Source of the DNA: Macrotis lagotis
Taxonomy: Eukaryota > Chordata > Mammalia > Peramelemorphia > Peramelidae
Length of the DNA stretch: 64,000 nucleotides
Reading direction: 5' to 3'
Assembly (NCBI RefSeq): GCF_037893015.1
Contig: NC_133663.1
Coordinates: forward strand, 138,080,507 to 138,144,506
Below, one piece after another: positions 60,000-64,000 of the stretch (position 1 is the stretch's first letter; each line of letters begins with the position of its first letter). The translations under genes and the position numbers were made by a program. Below the pieces are notes generated by a model. It was not told the origin of the DNA. It saw nothing but the letters and a program-made list of their open reading frames with translations, and did not search any database.

Positions 60000-61195
60000 G
60001 TAAGTTGGTTGGTTCTTGTCCATTATTGAAGAAGAGCAAAATGACATCACTGTGATTGAGACAAATTATTGTGTTTCCAACTGTGACTGATCAACCCAAT
60101 ACAAGCTCAGAATGCTCTACCACAGTATGGGCACAAAAATTCCATGTAAATACTTGGAGTGGTTATGCTAAACTTAGTTATCTTACGTTTCCTTTTGAGC
60201 TTTTTCCCTTCTGTCTTCCTCTTAGAGTGCAGCAATTTCTCTGATGAGGATTCACCATGCTGGTCAGTCCTATACCAGTGTCTCCCATGTTGTACAATAA
60301 ATTCTAAAGTTCTTGAGAGATCTTCGTAGTATCCAGCATCACTTCCTCTGACCCCCTGTGTGATTTCTTCATAATAGTCTTTTTGGCAAGTATATGTTTG
60401 ATATTCTAGCAATATATGACCAGTCCATAATAGTTGCACTCTCTATAGTAACATTTGAATGCCTGTTAATTTAGCTTGAGAACAGACCTCGGTGTCTGAT
60501 ATCTTCTCCTGCCGGGTGATCTTCAGAATCTTCCTGAAACAATTTAAATGGAAGCAATTCAGTTTCCTGACATGGTACTGGTAGATTGTCAAAGTTTCAC
60601 AGACATGTAGAAATGAGGTCAGTACAGCAGCTCTGTAGACCTTCAATTTGGTAGTAAGTCTAATACCTCTTCTCTTCCTTTCTTTAGGAGCCTCCCAAAT
60701 ACTGAGCTAGCTCTGTCAGTGTGTGTGTCAACCTCATCGTCAATGTGTACCTCCCTAGAAAGGACACTGCCAAGGTAAGTAAACTTGTCCACATTTCTCA
60801 AAACTTCTCCTTTTCCCCTAACTGATGGTTCCACATATGGCTGATGTACACTTGTGTTTTCTTGGTGTTGTTAAGCCAAAATTTGTGCAAGCAGCAGAGA
60901 ATTGATCCATAATTTGTTGCATCTCAGCTTCAGAGCCTGCAACTAGTGCAGTCATCAGCAAACAGAAGGTCATGCAACAACACTCCCTCCACTTTGTTCT
61001 TGAATTGTTGCCTTTTCAAGTTGAAGAATTTACCCTTCAGTGCAGGAGCTGACCTTGAGGTCATGTTCATCCTCAGTGAAGTGGGGTTTGATAACATGGA
61101 TGAAAACATCATTCAAAAAAGCATGGGAGCAAGGACCCAGCTTTGTTTCACTCCTTTGGTGACTGGGAAATCATGGGTCTATCATCCATTATCCT
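60000..61195 (-). mobile_element. RTE-clade LINE remnant: C-terminal reverse transcriptase and 3' end
   Basis: The minus strand carries, in order but in broken frames: the active-site box LLFADD (61112-60930 frame), FTYLGSVLSREVHIDDEVDTH and ASSVFGRLLKKG (60834-60643), KVYRAAVLTSFLHVCETLT, YHVRKLNCFHLNCFRKIL and ISDTEVCSQAKLTGIQ (60646-60443), and a C-terminal FLCPYCGRAF (60107), the CPxCGR motif closing this class of polyproteins. It is 5'-truncated; the endonuclease and N-terminal RT are missing. The 3' end at about 60000-60060 matches the tail of the SINEs at 11.5 and 55.7 kb. I assign RTE/BovB-like by recall. Another related clade is possible. Confidence 0.75.
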
Positions 61196-61224
61196 AAGGA
61201 AAAAAAATCAGCATGGTCAAGTGA

Positions 61225-62345
61225 AATCACAAATAAATTCTAAAAATTACTTAAAGAAGAATTAATTCCAATATCACATAAACTATTTTGAAAAACAAGC
61301 CAAGAAAAATCTTGCAAAATTATTACAGTGCTGATACATAAATAAGGAAAAAGAAAAAAAACTATAGCATAATTTTTGCAACAAATAAAATTCTGGTGAA
61401 GATATTATAGCAATATATCACGAAGATTATATTCTGTGATGAAGGAGATTTTTACCAGGAATGCATGGCTAGTTCAACATTAGAAAAACTACCTTACAAA
61501 AAAAATATTAGAAAAACTATCAGCGTGATTGACTATTTCAATAATAAAACTAACAAAAATCATATGATTGTTTCAAAAGATATAAGAAAATCTTTTGACA
61601 GAATGTAACACATTCCTATAAAAACATGAAAAATCTCAGGAATAAATGGAGTTTTCATAAAAATCATAAGTAGTATCTATTCAAAACCAACAGGAAGCAT
61701 TATCTCTAATTGGTATATGCTAGAAGCTTTCACAAGAAGTCGAAAGGTAAAGCAAACTTTATCATTCTCAAAACTATTATTTAATATTGGACTAGAAATG
61801 TTAGTTATAGCAATTAGATAAGAAAAAAGTGAAAGAATTAGAATAGACAGTAAAGAAACAAAACATTCACTCTACAGAAGATATGATGGCATATTTGGAG
61901 AATCCTAAAGAATCAACTAAAAGACTAGGTTGAAATAATTAACAACTTCAACAAAACTCATCACCAATATTCAGCACTTCAAGATTTAATCAATAAAATT
62001 AAACAATAAGGGATAGAAAGAGAAATTCCCTTTAAAATAACTGTAGACATTATGAAATACATGGGAATCTGCCTGTCCAGACAACTCATGAAACTATATT
62101 AATACAATCCTAAAAGACTTTTCACTCAAGTAAAGTCAAATCTCAACAACTGAAAAATTATTAAATGCTCGTATGTAATTTGAATTATTCAATAAAAATG
62201 ACATTTCTACTTAAATAAACATCCTTTTCCCATACCACACCAATTAAGTGTAGAAATTCATTTTAGAGAACCCTGAAAAAAATAAAAATTTCATCTGGAA
62301 CAATAAAAAGTTAAGAATATAATGGAAAATAATGAAAAAAATGAA
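61225..62345 (+). mobile_element. L1 ORF2 fragment (reverse transcriptase region), sense
   Basis: attacagtgctgatacataaataagg, atatatcacgaagattat, ccaggaatgcatggctagttcaacattag and gattgactatttcaataataaaactaa are the L1 RT stretch just after the catalytic core (...ILAGYNPGFxxG-type region). Continues to about 62.3 kb. Broken and truncated at both ends. Confidence 0.7.
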
Positions 62346-62359
62346 AGAGGATAGACTGG

Positions 62360-62612
62360 ATATTATTATTCTTTACTCATTTCAATCATGTCTAACTCTT
62401 TGTGACTCCATTTGGCATCTTAGCAATAGTACTAAGGTTGTTTGGCATTTTCTTCTCCAATTCATTTAACATACATGGGAATTGAGGCAAACAGGGTTAA
62501 ATGACTTACCCAAGGTCCCACAGCTAGCAACTATCTTAGGACATATTTGACCTCAATTTTTCCTGATTCCAGGCTAGACACTTTATCTACTGAACCTAGC
62601 TGCCCCTTGTAA
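62360..62612 (-). mobile_element. Full-length marsupial MIR/CORE-type SINE, antisense
   Basis: tcatgtctaactctttgtgactccatttggc, tggcattttcttctccaattcattt, gaggcaaacagggttaaatgac, aaggtcccacagctagc, actgaacctagctgcccctt. Confidence 0.85.
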
Positions 62613-64000
62613 AAAGAAAATCATTAAACTTAAGAACTTGAGATTGTTTCCCCAGCCAGTATTTCAATGACAATTATATAGAGTAATGCAATATAGAAAT
62701 ATATTATTTGTGCACAAAGGCTAAAAAGATTAGAAAGTTTCTGGAAAATAGAATACTTCTTTCCCTTTTCCTATGCTTTGTTGCTATGGACATTTCATTA
62801 CACCCTTATGTAAAGTCCTTTAAATCACAGCTTTCTTAGGAGTTTATGTTGTTATGTAAAGACTAAGCAGACAAGAAATAGTTAAATCTTGTGCCTTTCT
62901 GTGATGCCTGTGTGTATGGTGAGAAATTATAGTATTGTAACATTTCTTGCCTCATTCCTGAGAACAGTCTCCTCCTCTCCTGTACCAGATCTTGAATTTA
63001 TAAAAAGTCATCTGTGTACCTGTATTCTGCTAACCAGATAGGGAACCTCCAGGAAGATTCTTCAAGGAAAAGGGAAAAAAAGGCAGAAGTCCATCATAAT
63101 AACAAAGAGTTAGCTCTTTGATAACCAAAATGAACCTCTGCTGTCCCTGAGCATCTTAAAATAATTCTATCTACTATGCTGTTGCAACAGAATTTTTGTG
63201 GGGTATTAAAGGAAAATATTCACTTAGAAGCAGAGCTACCAGTGTAATTTTGTTAAAATGATGTCTTTGTTCTCTGCTGTCTTTAACTAAGCACTGCAAT
63301 CATTAATGCTTTTGTAAGCCTCTGGGATTCTAAGGATTCCACTCCTGTGAAAGAACTGAGCCAGTTTCTGAAAATCTAGGGTGGAATATGATTAGGGACA
63401 AAAAAGGTGCACAAAAAATAGTAAAGAAATACCTGAGACCGGACTTGAAATATCTGTCATAGTTTGAGTCTGAAGGTAAAATGAACATTTTTAACACTCT
63501 TTAATAATTTTAACACTCTAATAATTATTACTATTTTTATTCTGGATTCAAAACACACTCAGTTAAAAAGACAGTTTAGATTTGACTTTTTCCAGTTTTA
63601 GACGAAGGAAATTGGTCATCAGCAATAAAATGAGTTCACTTTGATAGGATTCAATGGGAAAACCAAAACAAAACAAAACACATTAGAAGTCTCTAGTCAG
63701 CAATCATTAACTCACAGCAGTGTAAAATAAATCTACAAAAACGTGAGAGGTATTAACCTATCTCACATCAGCATGCACTGGCACAAAAATTAAAATTTCT
63801 TCATCTTAAAAATTTTTTGACAGTTGAAAATGTTCATTTTGGCAGAGTTCCTTAAGTAAAAACAGAAACTTTGATCTCTGCATAAAAATTGGCAATGTGT
63901 TTTCAGTTTTTTCACAGTGTTCATAGTATTCATTTTGAGTGGTCTAATTGCAAAAAAGAATATCAAGAAGATTAAATCATATACACAGTCATGGTGAACA
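62613..64000. other. Unassigned DNA, no repeats recognised
   Basis: 1.4 kb of mixed-composition sequence without SINE, LINE or coding domain. It is the longest stretch here, together with 21.8-23.9 kb, that looks like unique host DNA. Confidence 0.45.

Overview
This window reads as intergenic DNA from a mammalian nuclear genome, and most likely from a marsupial. It is AT-rich, contains no intact multi-exon host gene, and is crowded with LINE-1 pieces, a half-LINE (HAL1-like) element, CORE/MIR-type SINEs, an L2 3' end, an RTE-clade LINE remnant and a short endogenous retrovirus. The best taxonomic clue is a roughly 150-bp tRNA-derived SINE with A/B boxes and a GGCCTTGGGCAAGCCACTTAACCCC body. 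It occurs 12 times and looks like the marsupial WSINE1 type, which I recall as abundant in Australian marsupials such as dasyurids. The species assignment is inference.

Layout: 1-1560 is antisense L1 ORF1/5'UTR with a small TSD-flanked insertion. From 1.5 to 11.6 kb lie SINEs, simple repeats and unassigned AT-rich DNA, a probable solo LTR (about 10.49-11.15 kb) and an RTE-tailed SINE. From 11.7 to 21.4 kb there are three abutting antisense L1 pieces, the last with a recognisable 5' end. From 21.8 to 28.4 kb come mostly unassigned DNA, a GGAA array, an L2 3' end and an L1 3' end. A 2.3-kb ERV2-like provirus with two LTRs, PBS, PPT and 6-bp target duplication occupies 28.47-30.80 kb. From 31 to 40 kb there are L1 3' ends, SINEs, CA repeats and a perfect 48-bp palindrome.

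From 40.3 to about 42.4 kb is a processed copy of KCTD9. From 44.09 to 46.87 kb is a complete HAL1-like half-LINE with an 11-bp target duplication. From about 46.9 to 53.16 kb is a sense-strand L1 5'UTR/ORF1 cut open three ways: by a WSINE, by a 2.57-kb composite insertion (a ~195-bp tandem repeat, a PDZ-like coding fossil and a ~90-bp repeat), and by a processed copy of KIAA1143. A second, internally deleted L1 follows (53.16-56.6 kb), then SINEs, L1 3' ends, an RTE-clade LINE remnant (60.0-61.2 kb), an L1 ORF2 piece and 1.4 kb of unassigned sequence.

Nothing here forms a working gene set. The interest lies in the nested order of insertions, the two host-gene retrocopies, the unexplained composite insertion with its tandem repeat, and the RTE LINE whose 3' end matches the tail of two SINEs in the same window. 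All family names come from recognition by eye, without database search.
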